Part shown: one piece after another, positions 8,461 to 16,702 of the stretch
How positions within the stretch are numbered: position 1 is the stretch's first letter
Layout of the letters: each line of letters opens with the position of its first letter
Origin: CAZZKG01 sp964654825
GTDB lineage: Bacteria > Gemmatimonadota > CAZMKB01
Assembly (NCBI GenBank): GCA_964654825.1
Contig: CAZZKG010000007.1
Coordinates: 32,552 to 96,551, forward strand
DNA length: 64,000 bases
Reading direction: 5' to 3'
Translations under genes and position numbers: made by a program
The notes under the pieces: model-generated
The model's database searches: none
What the model was told of the DNA's origin: nothing
The model's input: only the letters and a program-made list of their open reading frames with translations

Positions 8461-9282
8461 ATGAAACCTTTGAGTCCATACGGAGTACTTGCGATTCTGA
8501 TCCTGTTGTCACTAGCAGGGTGTGCTACACATCGGGATGTCGTAATGCTGGAGGAGAGAATGGAAGCCTCCGAACACAGGGAGCAAACTATCCAGGAGCA
8601 GGTGACTTTTCTGGACAGTCTGTTCTCCGAGCAGACGGACCTTCTCTACAGCCTGCGCGCCGAGCTCAGAACAGGCCTCGAGACGGTTGCGAGGCAGATG
8701 GAAGCCGTCAGTGAAATAGTGAAATACGGAGATGAAGGGGAATACTCTTCCGGTCCGGTTATCGTCTCGACACCCGGACAGACACCGGGGGAAGAGCTCC
8801 TCGTAGAAACAGCCGAGGACGAAGCTCCTGTCGTTCGGGAAGGGACGCTCAAACCCGGCGAAAAACCTGCCGAGGAAGAACCAGCGGTAACCGGTGAGGC
8901 TCCCGAGATACAGAAGAGAGCTCTCTACGACACTGCTTACCTCGATATGCACAGGGGCAATTACGAACTCGCCATTCAGGGATTTCGTATGTTCATCGAA
9001 TCCGACTTCAGGGAAGAGCTCGAGGACAATGCTCAGTACTGGACCGGTGAGTGTTACTACGCGATGGGAAAACTCGATGAAGCTATCTCGGAGTTCCAGA
9101 GAGTCGTCGATGAATACCCGCGAGGGAACAAAGTACCATCTGCGCTGTTCAAGATCGGGAAGTGCTACTACGAGCTCAATGATACCGAGGAAGCCTCGAG
9201 GTATTTTCAATCTGTAATCGGGGGATATCCTCATTCCGAAGAAGCTAATCTGGCTCGAGAATACCTTTCAGATTTGAGGTGA
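8461..9282 (+). CDS. CpoB/YbgF-like TPR lipoprotein of the Tol cluster
   Basis: A 273-residue predicted lipoprotein. The signal peptide ends in the lipobox LSLAGCATH, so the Cys would be acylated. A coiled-coil stretch follows (about residues 25-75, MEERMEASEHREQTIQEQ-type), then an acidic linker. Three C-terminal TPR units (YDTAYLDMHRGNYELAIQGF, AQYWTGECYYAMGKLDEA, SALFKIGKCYYELNDTEEA) match CpoB/YbgF. CpoB coordinates peptidoglycan synthesis with outer-membrane constriction. E. coli CpoB is soluble in the periplasm, whereas this one carries its own lipid anchor. ATG 8461 is favoured over 8458 for spacing from GAGGGAG. It sits where pal would be expected. Confidence 0.82.
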   Translation: MKPLSPYGVLAILILLSLAGCATHRDVVMLEERMEASEHREQTIQEQVTFLDSLFSEQTDLLYSLRAELRTGLETVARQMEAVSEIVKYGDEGEYSSGPVIVSTPGQTPGEELLVETAEDEAPVVREGTLKPGEKPAEEEPAVTGEAPEIQKRALYDTAYLDMHRGNYELAIQGFRMFIESDFREELEDNAQYWTGECYYAMGKLDEAISEFQRVVDEYPRGNKVPSALFKIGKCYYELNDTEEASRYFQSVIGGYPHSEEANLAREYLSDLR

Positions 9283-9285
9283 ACT

Positions 9286-9807
9286 ATGAGATGTCCATTC
9301 TGTGGTCACGAGGAAGACAAGGTGGTCGACTCCCGCTCTTCGCGTGAGGGCCGATCGGTGCGGCGGCGGAGAGAATGTCTCAACTGCACGAAGAGATATA
9401 CTACCTACGAGTACATCGAACAGGTACCGCTGATGGTTGTGAAGAGGGATGACAAGAGGGAACCGTTCGACAGGCAGAAACTCCTGATGGGGATCGTCAC
9501 CGCGTGCAAGAAAAGGCCCATTACAACCGAGATGATGGAAGGCATCGTCGATGATATCGAACGTGATCTGGAAGGTCTCGAGCTCAAAGAAGTCAAGAGT
9601 ATCGAGCTCGGGAGGAAGGTCATGGACAAGCTGCAGGCGCTGGACCATGTGGCCTATGTGCGTTTTGCCTCTGTCTACAGAAAGTTCAAAGACACCACGG
9701 CATTTCTGAGAGAGATCGAAGAGCTTCTCGGAAGAGGCATGGGGTCCGATTGGGACAGGAAAAATAAGGCGAAGAGTGGAGAAAGAGATGAAGAAGGAGG
9801 AACATAG
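9286..9807 (+). CDS. nrdR: Transcriptional repressor NrdR
   Basis: A 173-residue NrdR, the ATP/dATP-sensing repressor of ribonucleotide reductase genes. The N-terminal zinc ribbon has C3-x2-C6 and C31-x2-C34 (MRCPFCGHEEDKVVDSR, then CLNCTKRYTTYE). An ATP-cone domain follows from about residue 48 (VVKRDDKREPFDRQKLLMGI). GAGGTGA lies just before the ATG. The gene starts 3 bp after cpoB and overlaps tatC by 20 bp. No nrd gene or clear NrdR-box pair is visible in this window. Confidence 0.95.
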   Translation: MRCPFCGHEEDKVVDSRSSREGRSVRRRRECLNCTKRYTTYEYIEQVPLMVVKRDDKREPFDRQKLLMGIVTACKKRPITTEMMEGIVDDIERDLEGLELKEVKSIELGRKVMDKLQALDHVAYVRFASVYRKFKDTTAFLREIEELLGRGMGSDWDRKNKAKSGERDEEGGT

Positions 9808-10630
9808 CGGGGATCTCGTGAAGGGTCGGCAGCCGTCACTGCCTGCCGACCAAACACCAGCCGGTCACTCTCCGGCCGCACAGATTGACGAGCAACCGGC
9901 GGGTATGTCATTCCTCGATCATCTCGAAGAATTACGCAGGCGTCTCCTCTGGTGCATCGTGACGCTTCTGGTAACCACCGTTGCCGGATTCGTCATCACT
10001 CAACAGGGTGGTGTGATTCATTTCCTGACCCGGCCGGTTCTTCCGTACCTTGCTTCCGAAAAACTCACGTTCCTCAGTCCGACTGAGCCCATCATCATCA
10101 CATTCAAAGTGGCCTTTTTCGTCGGACTCATCATTGCGCTGCCGGTCCTGTTTTATCACTTCTGGGCTTTTCTCGCACCGGGTCTCCTTCAGAATGAAAA
10201 ACGAGTCCTCTTCCCGGCTATCTTTTTCTCCGTTCTCCTGTTCTGTGTGGGCGTGGGGATGGCATTCTTCCTGGTCCTTCCGTATGGCCTGAAGTTCCTC
10301 CTCTCGTTCCAGGCTGAGAGCCTGATTCCCATGATCACCATCAGGGAATACCTGAAGTTTGCTACGAATATGGGACTCGTCTTCGGGACCATATTCGAGC
10401 TCCCTCTCGTCATCGTCGTATTGACAAAAATCGGGGTGGTCACCCCGATGATGCTGAGGACGAGAAGGCGGTATGCGATCGTTGTGATACTGATATTATC
10501 TGCTGTCCTGACTCCCGCAGATGTCCTTACCATGATGATGATGTGCCTGCCGCTCATTTTGCTCTTCGAGGTCAGTATATGGCTCTCGGCAATGATATAC
10601 AGAAGAAACGAATCAGAGTATGCCGGTTGA
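9788..10630 (+). CDS. tatC: Twin-arginine translocase subunit TatC
   Basis: A 280-residue, six-helix inner-membrane protein that recognises twin-arginine signal peptides. The diagnostic N-terminal motif MSFLDHLEELRRRLLWC starts near residue 39, after an unusually long polar N-terminal extension rich in Ala, Pro and Gln. Later motifs include FYHFWAFLAPGLLQNEKR and the helices around FGTIFELPLVIVVL. ATG 9788 has GGAG 6 nt upstream; GTG 9776 is possible. It overlaps nrdR at the 5' end and the lptD start at the 3' end. The partner tatA is at 37500, unlinked. Confidence 0.92.
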   Translation: MKKEEHSGDLVKGRQPSLPADQTPAGHSPAAQIDEQPAGMSFLDHLEELRRRLLWCIVTLLVTTVAGFVITQQGGVIHFLTRPVLPYLASEKLTFLSPTEPIIITFKVAFFVGLIIALPVLFYHFWAFLAPGLLQNEKRVLFPAIFFSVLLFCVGVGMAFFLVLPYGLKFLLSFQAESLIPMITIREYLKFATNMGLVFGTIFELPLVIVVLTKIGVVTPMMLRTRRRYAIVVILILSAVLTPADVLTMMMMCLPLILLFEVSIWLSAMIYRRNESEYAG

Positions 10631-13146
10631 TACCGGTATTCTTCCTGTTCCTGGCGTGGATTTCAGCAGTTCTGATCGGCCAGGAACTTCCCGACTCGAC
10701 GTCCTCCGATACGGTATCAGTCGAGCCGCCCACCGGGCCGGTACTCGACAATCTTACCGTCATTCAGCCTCCCGACACGGATACTCTCACCGCAGCTGCC
10801 GACAGCTCGACTGTCGGGGCAGCGGCCGAGAGTGATTCGCTATCCCAGACTGCCGACAGTCTCCGGTCCGCCGGTGCTGATTCTGTTACCGCACCGGAAC
10901 CTGCACCTGAAGATACCATCATGCAGGCACTCATGGAGGAGGATAAGTCGGTATCCTACTCGGGGGATACAATCGAAACGTTACCCTCCGAGGACGTCGT
11001 GTATATCTCCGGCGACGCGGAACTCAAATACCAGGATTCTTCCCTGGGTGCCGATGAGATCACCTACGACATGGAGAAAGAAAGTCTCACCGCTTCCGGA
11101 GAGACGTATCTCAAAGACAAGAGCGGGGAGATTTACGGTCAGAAGATGGAGTACAGCCTCAAAGAAGAGAAGGGTATCATATCCGATGCCCGGACGCAGC
11201 ACGAGGAGTGGTATTTTACCGGAGAGAAGATCAGCAAGATAGGGGACGAGGATCTCTACGGGAAGGACAGCCGTTTCACTACGTGTGACCTGGAGGAGCC
11301 TCACTACCATTTCCGGTGCCGCAAGCTCAAGCTCAAAATCGGTGACAAAGTGATCGCCCGCCCCATTATATTCTATGTGCGGGACATCCCCTTTTTCATT
11401 TTTCCCTTCTACGTCTTTCCCATCGAATCGGGCCGCAAATCGGGTATTCTCAAACCGAATATCGGACTGTTCTCTGATGATGAGAGGGGGAGAAGCATCA
11501 CGAACCTGGGATATTTCTGGGCGGCGAACGACTATTACGATGTCACCGTCGGTACCGATCTGTACCAGCGGCTCAGGTGGACGGTCTGGGGGGAGGCAAG
11601 GTACAAGAAGAGATATTCCTATGATGGGCGGATCTACTCCTCCTACACCAAGGACACTTCCAGGGGTGACCGGAGGAGGGGAGAGTACATCGTCAAACAC
11701 AACCAGACCCTCAACAAAAAGTCCTCATTCAGGGTCGACCTCAACATCGCGACGGATCGGAATATATACAAAGATCTTTCCTATGACATCAACCAGGTCC
11801 TCCAGAGGTCACTCAAATCGAGAGTCACCTACAACAGGTCTGAGAAGTGGGGTTCCTACTATATGAGTTTCGACAGTGATTACTCTCTCGAAAGAGAGCA
11901 GACCATCATTCAGGCTCCTATATTCAGCATCACCAAAAACTCGACTTCCGTTTTCAAGCCGAAACCTGGAGAAGAACTCCCCCTCTGGTACCGCAAGCTC
12001 GCCTATGGAGCGTCAGGAGATTTTGCTTACAAGAATATCAAGCGAACCGAAACGACCGGTGGCGACACCGTGGATGTGAGGGCCAACCTGGAGAACAGCA
12101 ACCTGAGTGCCAACATGACGAATCCGATGCAGTTCTTCGGCTGGCTCAACGTCTCACCCGGTTTCTCGTACAGAGAGATTCTATTCCACTCCGATGAGGA
12201 GGGCGTCGGATTATTGAACCAGGGGACATATACTCTGAACACCACCGTCTTCACCAGGCTTTACGGGATCTTCGAGGGGCCAAGGCTGGGGCCTGTCACG
12301 AAGTGGCGCCACACCATCAGCCCCCAGGTGCGCTACAGTTTTTCACCCGCGAGCCAGACGGTGGGAGCAGGCAACAGTCAGTTCTACCAGGGGCTTTCCT
12401 CAACAGGTACGAACATTCTGTTTCTCACCCTCTCGAATGACCTCGACGCAAAATACAGGAAGGGTGAAGGGGAAAAGACCGAGATGAAGAACCTCACCCT
12501 CGCACGGTTCGTACTCGGGACGACCTATAATATAAAGACCGCCAGGGAGGGGAAACCCGGATGGGGCAACCTCTCGTCGAGACTCGAGTCGAACCCCTCC
12601 GACCGTTTCAAGTTCTCTCTCGAGGGGGTCCACTCGCTCTTCGATGACGACCGGTTCGACCCCTTCCTGACAAGCCTGACCACCAATTTCACGCTGAAGG
12701 GCTCCGGGAAGGACGTCGAAGCGGAAGAGACCGAGGGTCTCGAAGGCAGCATGGGGGATGAGTATCTCGGCCAGCGGGCGTACGGTGACCGGACGGGCAT
12801 GCCGGGCACCGGTTCTATGTATGGTATGGGAATGAAAGGACCCTGGTCGTTCACCATCACTCACAACCTCAGCAAATCGAGGACTGGCAGCTCCACGCGC
12901 CAGTCGATCCGGAACTCGGTCGGTTTTAATCCCTCCAGAAAGTGGCGGCTCCTCTACTCCTACCAGTATGATCTCACCAACGGAGAGCTTCAGGACCAGT
13001 CCCTCACGCTGAGGAGGGATCTGCACCGGTGGGAGATGTACATCTCACTCCGGCAGCTCCCCGGTGACCGGTTCAGCTACGAATTCAGGGTCAACCTGAA
13101 GGATATCCCGGCACTCGAAGTGAGAAGGTCAGCACAAACTCCTTAG
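10579..13146 (+). CDS. lptD: LPS-assembly outer-membrane protein LptD (OstA/Imp)
   Basis: An 855-residue LptD homologue, the outer-membrane barrel that inserts LPS into the outer leaflet. A signal peptide covers about residues 8-33 (KKRIRVCRLIPVFFLFLAW). A long Ser/Asp/Thr/Pro-rich segment follows, then the OstA-like beta-jellyroll (YISGDAELKYQDSSLGADEI). The barrel half begins with the family hallmark FYVRDIPFFIFPFYVFP. ATG 10579 (GAGG 7 nt upstream) lies 52 bp inside tatC; a TTG at 10627 is a weaker choice. The stop TAG (13144-13146) is part of the CTTAG that borders the 160-bp repeat element. Confidence 0.88.
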   Translation: MALGNDIQKKRIRVCRLIPVFFLFLAWISAVLIGQELPDSTSSDTVSVEPPTGPVLDNLTVIQPPDTDTLTAAADSSTVGAAAESDSLSQTADSLRSAGADSVTAPEPAPEDTIMQALMEEDKSVSYSGDTIETLPSEDVVYISGDAELKYQDSSLGADEITYDMEKESLTASGETYLKDKSGEIYGQKMEYSLKEEKGIISDARTQHEEWYFTGEKISKIGDEDLYGKDSRFTTCDLEEPHYHFRCRKLKLKIGDKVIARPIIFYVRDIPFFIFPFYVFPIESGRKSGILKPNIGLFSDDERGRSITNLGYFWAANDYYDVTVGTDLYQRLRWTVWGEARYKKRYSYDGRIYSSYTKDTSRGDRRRGEYIVKHNQTLNKKSSFRVDLNIATDRNIYKDLSYDINQVLQRSLKSRVTYNRSEKWGSYYMSFDSDYSLEREQTIIQAPIFSITKNSTSVFKPKPGEELPLWYRKLAYGASGDFAYKNIKRTETTGGDTVDVRANLENSNLSANMTNPMQFFGWLNVSPGFSYREILFHSDEEGVGLLNQGTYTLNTTVFTRLYGIFEGPRLGPVTKWRHTISPQVRYSFSPASQTVGAGNSQFYQGLSSTGTNILFLTLSNDLDAKYRKGEGEKTEMKNLTLARFVLGTTYNIKTAREGKPGWGNLSSRLESNPSDRFKFSLEGVHSLFDDDRFDPFLTSLTTNFTLKGSGKDVEAEETEGLEGSMGDEYLGQRAYGDRTGMPGTGSMYGMGMKGPWSFTITHNLSKSRTGSSTRQSIRNSVGFNPSRKWRLLYSYQYDLTNGELQDQSLTLRRDLHRWEMYISLRQLPGDRFSYEFRVNLKDIPALEVRRSAQTP

Positions 13147-13474
13147 TGGCCCTATTCAAAAATACACTGGCATTCGGCCGACGATGCATCCCGACCCGCT
13201 GCGTTACTCGTCGGTTAAATACTCTCCGAGTATTCGCCCTCCTCGCGCCTTGTGGTTCGGTCGACTCGACGTCCTCGGTACATCACCGTATTTATGAACA
13301 GGACCACAGTGGCCCTATTCAAAAATACACTGGCATTCGGCCGACGATGCATCCCGACCCGCTGCGTTACTCGTCGGTTAAATACTCTCCGAGTATTCGC
13401 CCTCCTCGCGCCTTGTGGTTCGGTCGACTCGACGTCCTCGGTACATCACTGTATGTATGAACATGACCACTTAG
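13142..13474 (+). repeat. Tandem dimer of a 160-bp interspersed element (copies A and B)
   Basis: Two near-identical 160-bp units lie at 13147-13306 and 13310-13469, joined by CAG. The outer borders are the direct repeat CTTAG (13142-13146 and 13470-13474). The unit ends are imperfect inverted repeats: TGGCCCTATTCAAAAATAC at the left, against TGGTCCTGTTCATAAATAC when the right end is reverse-complemented. Inside, AATACTC-tcc-GAGTATT (13218-13234) forms a hairpin, and CCGACGA pairs with TCGTCGG around it. The left CTTAG contains the lptD stop codon. There is no transposase; the structure resembles a MITE or REP-like element. Confidence 0.9.
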
Positions 13475-13508
13475 TAAGGTAGATCGGCACTCAAATCGGC
13501 GACAGTGC

Positions 13509-13537
13509 TTGACATGGGATGGGTTTTGTGCTATGCT
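13509..13537 (+). promoter_or_regulatory. Probable sigma-70 promoter for the secreted metalloprotease
   Basis: TTGACA (13509-13514) and TATGCT (13532-13537) are 17 bp apart. They lie about 90 bp upstream of the ATG at 13628 and downstream of the repeat dimer. Confidence 0.6.
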
Positions 13538-13627
13538 GAGTCCGAGAAAATGTATGTCGTTCAGCATAACTCTGGCGGGGCTTTCAGACAGCACTGAATG
13601 CCTCACGCGCAAAGGAGGGAGCTTTTT

Positions 13628-16612
13628 ATGAGGTCTTTAGTAAAGAACGTTCTGCTGTTTTCACTCCTCGTCTTCCTTTCCTCCGGCCCTCTCCCGGGGT
13701 TCGTCGAAGACCCGACTCTCGATTCGATGGAGATACCGCTGTTTGAAATGCGGGAGTCCCGGGTGACGGATATGACGGGGATGAGCTCCATCGCAGACGA
13801 ACCCCTCGTTGATTTTCTCCGGACGTATGGAGGACGATGGCAGTACCAGGTCAACCTGAAAACCGGATCGTATCATAACATCTTCGGCAGTGGAATCGAT
13901 CTGGGCCGCCCTATCGAGGATGAAAACACTCTCGAATCGGTGGCACGCGGTTTTATTGACGCCAACACCGATCTTTTCAAAATCGACAGCGCGGATCTTC
14001 TGAAATTTCACGTCGGGAGGGCTCCCGGGAAGTGGTCTGTCATATTCGAACAGACATACGAGGGGATTCCCATCTGGGGTTCGAGGGCCTACCTGGTGAT
14101 GACCGACGGCGGCAGGCTCTTCGCGCTGGGGTCGGATGTGTACAACGATATCGACGTTTCGACTCTACCTGCGATAACTGAGGAAGAGGCTCTGACCATC
14201 GCGAGTGAGAATATCGGCTTCGTTAACGGCAGGGACCGGATCAGGTACACCGGCAGCTTCATCCTCCCTGTTGGAGATGATTTTCGTCTCACTTACCGCT
14301 TCGACCTGTTCGTTCAGGACCCGTACGGTCTCTGGGCGACATACGTCGATGCTCACACAGGCGAGATCCTCTGGAGGGAGAATCACGTCAGATCCTTCGT
14401 CGACTTCACCGGCCACGTCCAGGCCGATGTCGAGTGGGACGGCTACTGTGACGGCACCACTCCGGATTACCCAATCAAGAACATGACCATCAATATCAGC
14501 GGAGTCGGTTCGACCACCACTGACGAAGGCGGCGATTTCACACTCGGCTACGGCGGCTCGGACAACAGGACCATCACCGCCCAGTTCCTCGGACCGTGGT
14601 GCAACGTGAACAGGTACACCGGTTCCGATGCCAGCCATTCCGGCACCATTACTCCCGGATCTCCGTACACCATCGACTGGGACGATACGAACTCGATACC
14701 CAGTGAGCGTGACTGCTTTGCATACGTCAACCACGAGCACGACTGGCTGAAGGGGATCGACCCTAGCTACACGGGGATGGATTACGAGTTACCCACCTAC
14801 GTCGAGAGGACGGACGGGTACTGTCCCGGCAACGCCTGGTGGGACGGCTATTCGATAAACATGTGTTACCAGTCGAGCGGATACGGCAACACGGGCCGGA
14901 TAGGAGATGTCGTCTATCACGAGTACGGACATGGCATCACCGACTTCCTCTACGGCTCTGGCGATCCTCCCGGTGATCTTCATGAGGGGAATTCCGATAT
15001 AGTGGCCAACCTGCTGACGAGGGAGCACATCATCGGTCTTGGGTTCTTCCTCAACAACTGTACCTCCGGCATCAGGGATTCAGAGAACAACCTAATCTAT
15101 CCCGATGACCTCACCGGGGAGGGGCACCACGACGGCCAGATCATCGCGGGCTTCATCTGGGACAGCTGGCAGGAGCTGCTTGCGGCGTATCCGCAGGAAT
15201 ATGCCGACAGCGTCATCTTCCACGACTGGCACTTCGGCAGGGATCTCGGACTTCCCCAGAGCCAGCCGGATCAAGTCTACTGGACATTCGTGGCGGACGA
15301 TGACGATGGCAACCTCGACAACGGGACACCGAATCACGAGCACCTGTGCGTCGGAGCCACCAACCACGGGTTCGACTGCCCCGAGATCCTCGTGGGTGTC
15401 CTTATCTCCCACACCCCACTCACTACGACCACCGATGAGAACACGCCGTTTGATGTCCTCATGACCATGGTTTCCACAGAGGGGAACATCCTCGTTGACA
15501 ACAGTAAGGTGTTTTACCGTGTGGATGGTGGTTCCTGGCAGGCCCTTTCCATAAGCGCCACCGGAAACCCCGATGAGTACTCGGCGACCATCCCCGGCCA
15601 GACTCAGCCGAGTCAGATCGATTACTACATATACGGAGAGGACGACGTCGGTAACTCGAGGACTCACCCCGAAGGCGCGCCGGCGTCATTCCACTCCTTC
15701 TACATCGCGCTTCTGTACGAGCCTTTCGAGACGGGTCTCGACAACTTCACCATCGGCGCACCCGACGATGACGCCACCACCGGGATCTGGGAACGTGTCG
15801 ATCCTATCGGCACGAACTACGGAGGTCAGCTCCAGCCGGAGGATGACTACACTCCCGATCCGGGTACCGATTGCTACATCACCGGTCAGCACACCGGGGG
15901 CGGCGTTGGCGACAATGATGTCGATGACGGAAAGACCACACTCTTCTCCGATGTATATAATCTGGCCGGGGCCACCGAAGCCAATGCCATCTACCGACGA
16001 TGGTACTCCAACGACCTTGGAGCCTCACCCGGTGAGGATTTCTGGCTGGTACAGATATCCAATGATGGCGGAAGCACCTGGCAGACGGTCGAGAACACCA
16101 ACGACGATGCCGAAACCTGGCTAGAAGTCGTTGTTGATATCGTTTCCTTCTTCCCCTCACCCGATCAGGTACAGTTCAAGTTCGTGGCGAGTGACGAGGG
16201 GAGCGGTTCGCTGGTCGAGGCAGGAGTCGATGAGTTTACCATTCTCGCCGACATCGGTCCGGTGAATAACGAACCGGAGTTCAGCGCGGGTGAAGTGACA
16301 CCTGATGTCGGGGAGTACTGTAAACTTTTCACTTTCGGTGTCTACTACTACGATGCCGATGACGAGGCACCGACTGTGATCGAAGTCACTATCGACGGTG
16401 AATCGTCCCCGATGTCCTTCGTGTCAGGTTCTCCTGCGAACGGGGTCTATGAGTACGCGACGCGTCTCGATGTCGGTTCTCACAGCTTCCACTTTTACGC
16501 CGAGGACGGTTCGGGCGGAACGGTACGGCTGCCCTCATCCGGAGAGAATTCAGATCCGGATGTCATCGATCAGTGCACTGGTCCTCCGACGGCAGTGCCG
16601 GATTCCTTCTAG
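13628..16612 (+). CDS. Secreted zinc metalloprotease with FTP/PepSY propeptide (M36/M4-like)
   Basis: A 994-residue exported protease. A signal peptide (MRSLVKNVLLFSLLVFLSSG) precedes a fungalysin/thermolysin-type propeptide and a PepSY-like region up to about residue 255. The catalytic zinc motif is H431-E432-x2-H435 in YHEYGHGITDF; E453 in HEGNSD is the likely third ligand, spaced as in gluzincins. The C-terminal half has Ig-like segments and a jelly-roll-like domain (FETGLDNFTIGAPDDDATTG). It lacks a recognisable T9SS sorting domain. AAAGGAGGGAG lies upstream of ATG 13628. Assignment to M36 rather than M4 is tentative. Confidence 0.85.
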   Translation: MRSLVKNVLLFSLLVFLSSGPLPGFVEDPTLDSMEIPLFEMRESRVTDMTGMSSIADEPLVDFLRTYGGRWQYQVNLKTGSYHNIFGSGIDLGRPIEDENTLESVARGFIDANTDLFKIDSADLLKFHVGRAPGKWSVIFEQTYEGIPIWGSRAYLVMTDGGRLFALGSDVYNDIDVSTLPAITEEEALTIASENIGFVNGRDRIRYTGSFILPVGDDFRLTYRFDLFVQDPYGLWATYVDAHTGEILWRENHVRSFVDFTGHVQADVEWDGYCDGTTPDYPIKNMTINISGVGSTTTDEGGDFTLGYGGSDNRTITAQFLGPWCNVNRYTGSDASHSGTITPGSPYTIDWDDTNSIPSERDCFAYVNHEHDWLKGIDPSYTGMDYELPTYVERTDGYCPGNAWWDGYSINMCYQSSGYGNTGRIGDVVYHEYGHGITDFLYGSGDPPGDLHEGNSDIVANLLTREHIIGLGFFLNNCTSGIRDSENNLIYPDDLTGEGHHDGQIIAGFIWDSWQELLAAYPQEYADSVIFHDWHFGRDLGLPQSQPDQVYWTFVADDDDGNLDNGTPNHEHLCVGATNHGFDCPEILVGVLISHTPLTTTTDENTPFDVLMTMVSTEGNILVDNSKVFYRVDGGSWQALSISATGNPDEYSATIPGQTQPSQIDYYIYGEDDVGNSRTHPEGAPASFHSFYIALLYEPFETGLDNFTIGAPDDDATTGIWERVDPIGTNYGGQLQPEDDYTPDPGTDCYITGQHTGGGVGDNDVDDGKTTLFSDVYNLAGATEANAIYRRWYSNDLGASPGEDFWLVQISNDGGSTWQTVENTNDDAETWLEVVVDIVSFFPSPDQVQFKFVASDEGSGSLVEAGVDEFTILADIGPVNNEPEFSAGEVTPDVGEYCKLFTFGVYYYDADDEAPTVIEVTIDGESSPMSFVSGSPANGVYEYATRLDVGSHSFHFYAEDGSGGTVRLPSSGENSDPDVIDQCTGPPTAVPDSF

Positions 16613-16647
16613 TGTGAAGCAAAGGTACAGCCGCAGAATAGCAAACC

Positions 16648-16684
16648 GGGCTCATCCCTGATTTAAGGGATGGGCCCTTTCTCT
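16648..16684 (+). terminator. Intrinsic terminator after the metalloprotease
   Basis: GGGCTCATCCCT (16648-16659) pairs with AGGGATGGGCCC (16666-16677) with one G-U pair and a 6-nt loop, followed by TTTCTCTT. It sits between convergent genes and may serve both. Confidence 0.8.
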
Positions 16685-16702
16685 TCAGGGCACCTGCTCT
16701 CA

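Noticed and set aside
13146..13482. Open frames of 76-104 codons running through the 160-bp repeats at all three loci, with similar translations
   Set aside because: The similarity follows from the repeated DNA. The 163-bp period is not a multiple of three, so successive copies are read in different frames, there is no ribosome-binding site, and the frames begin inside the element ends.
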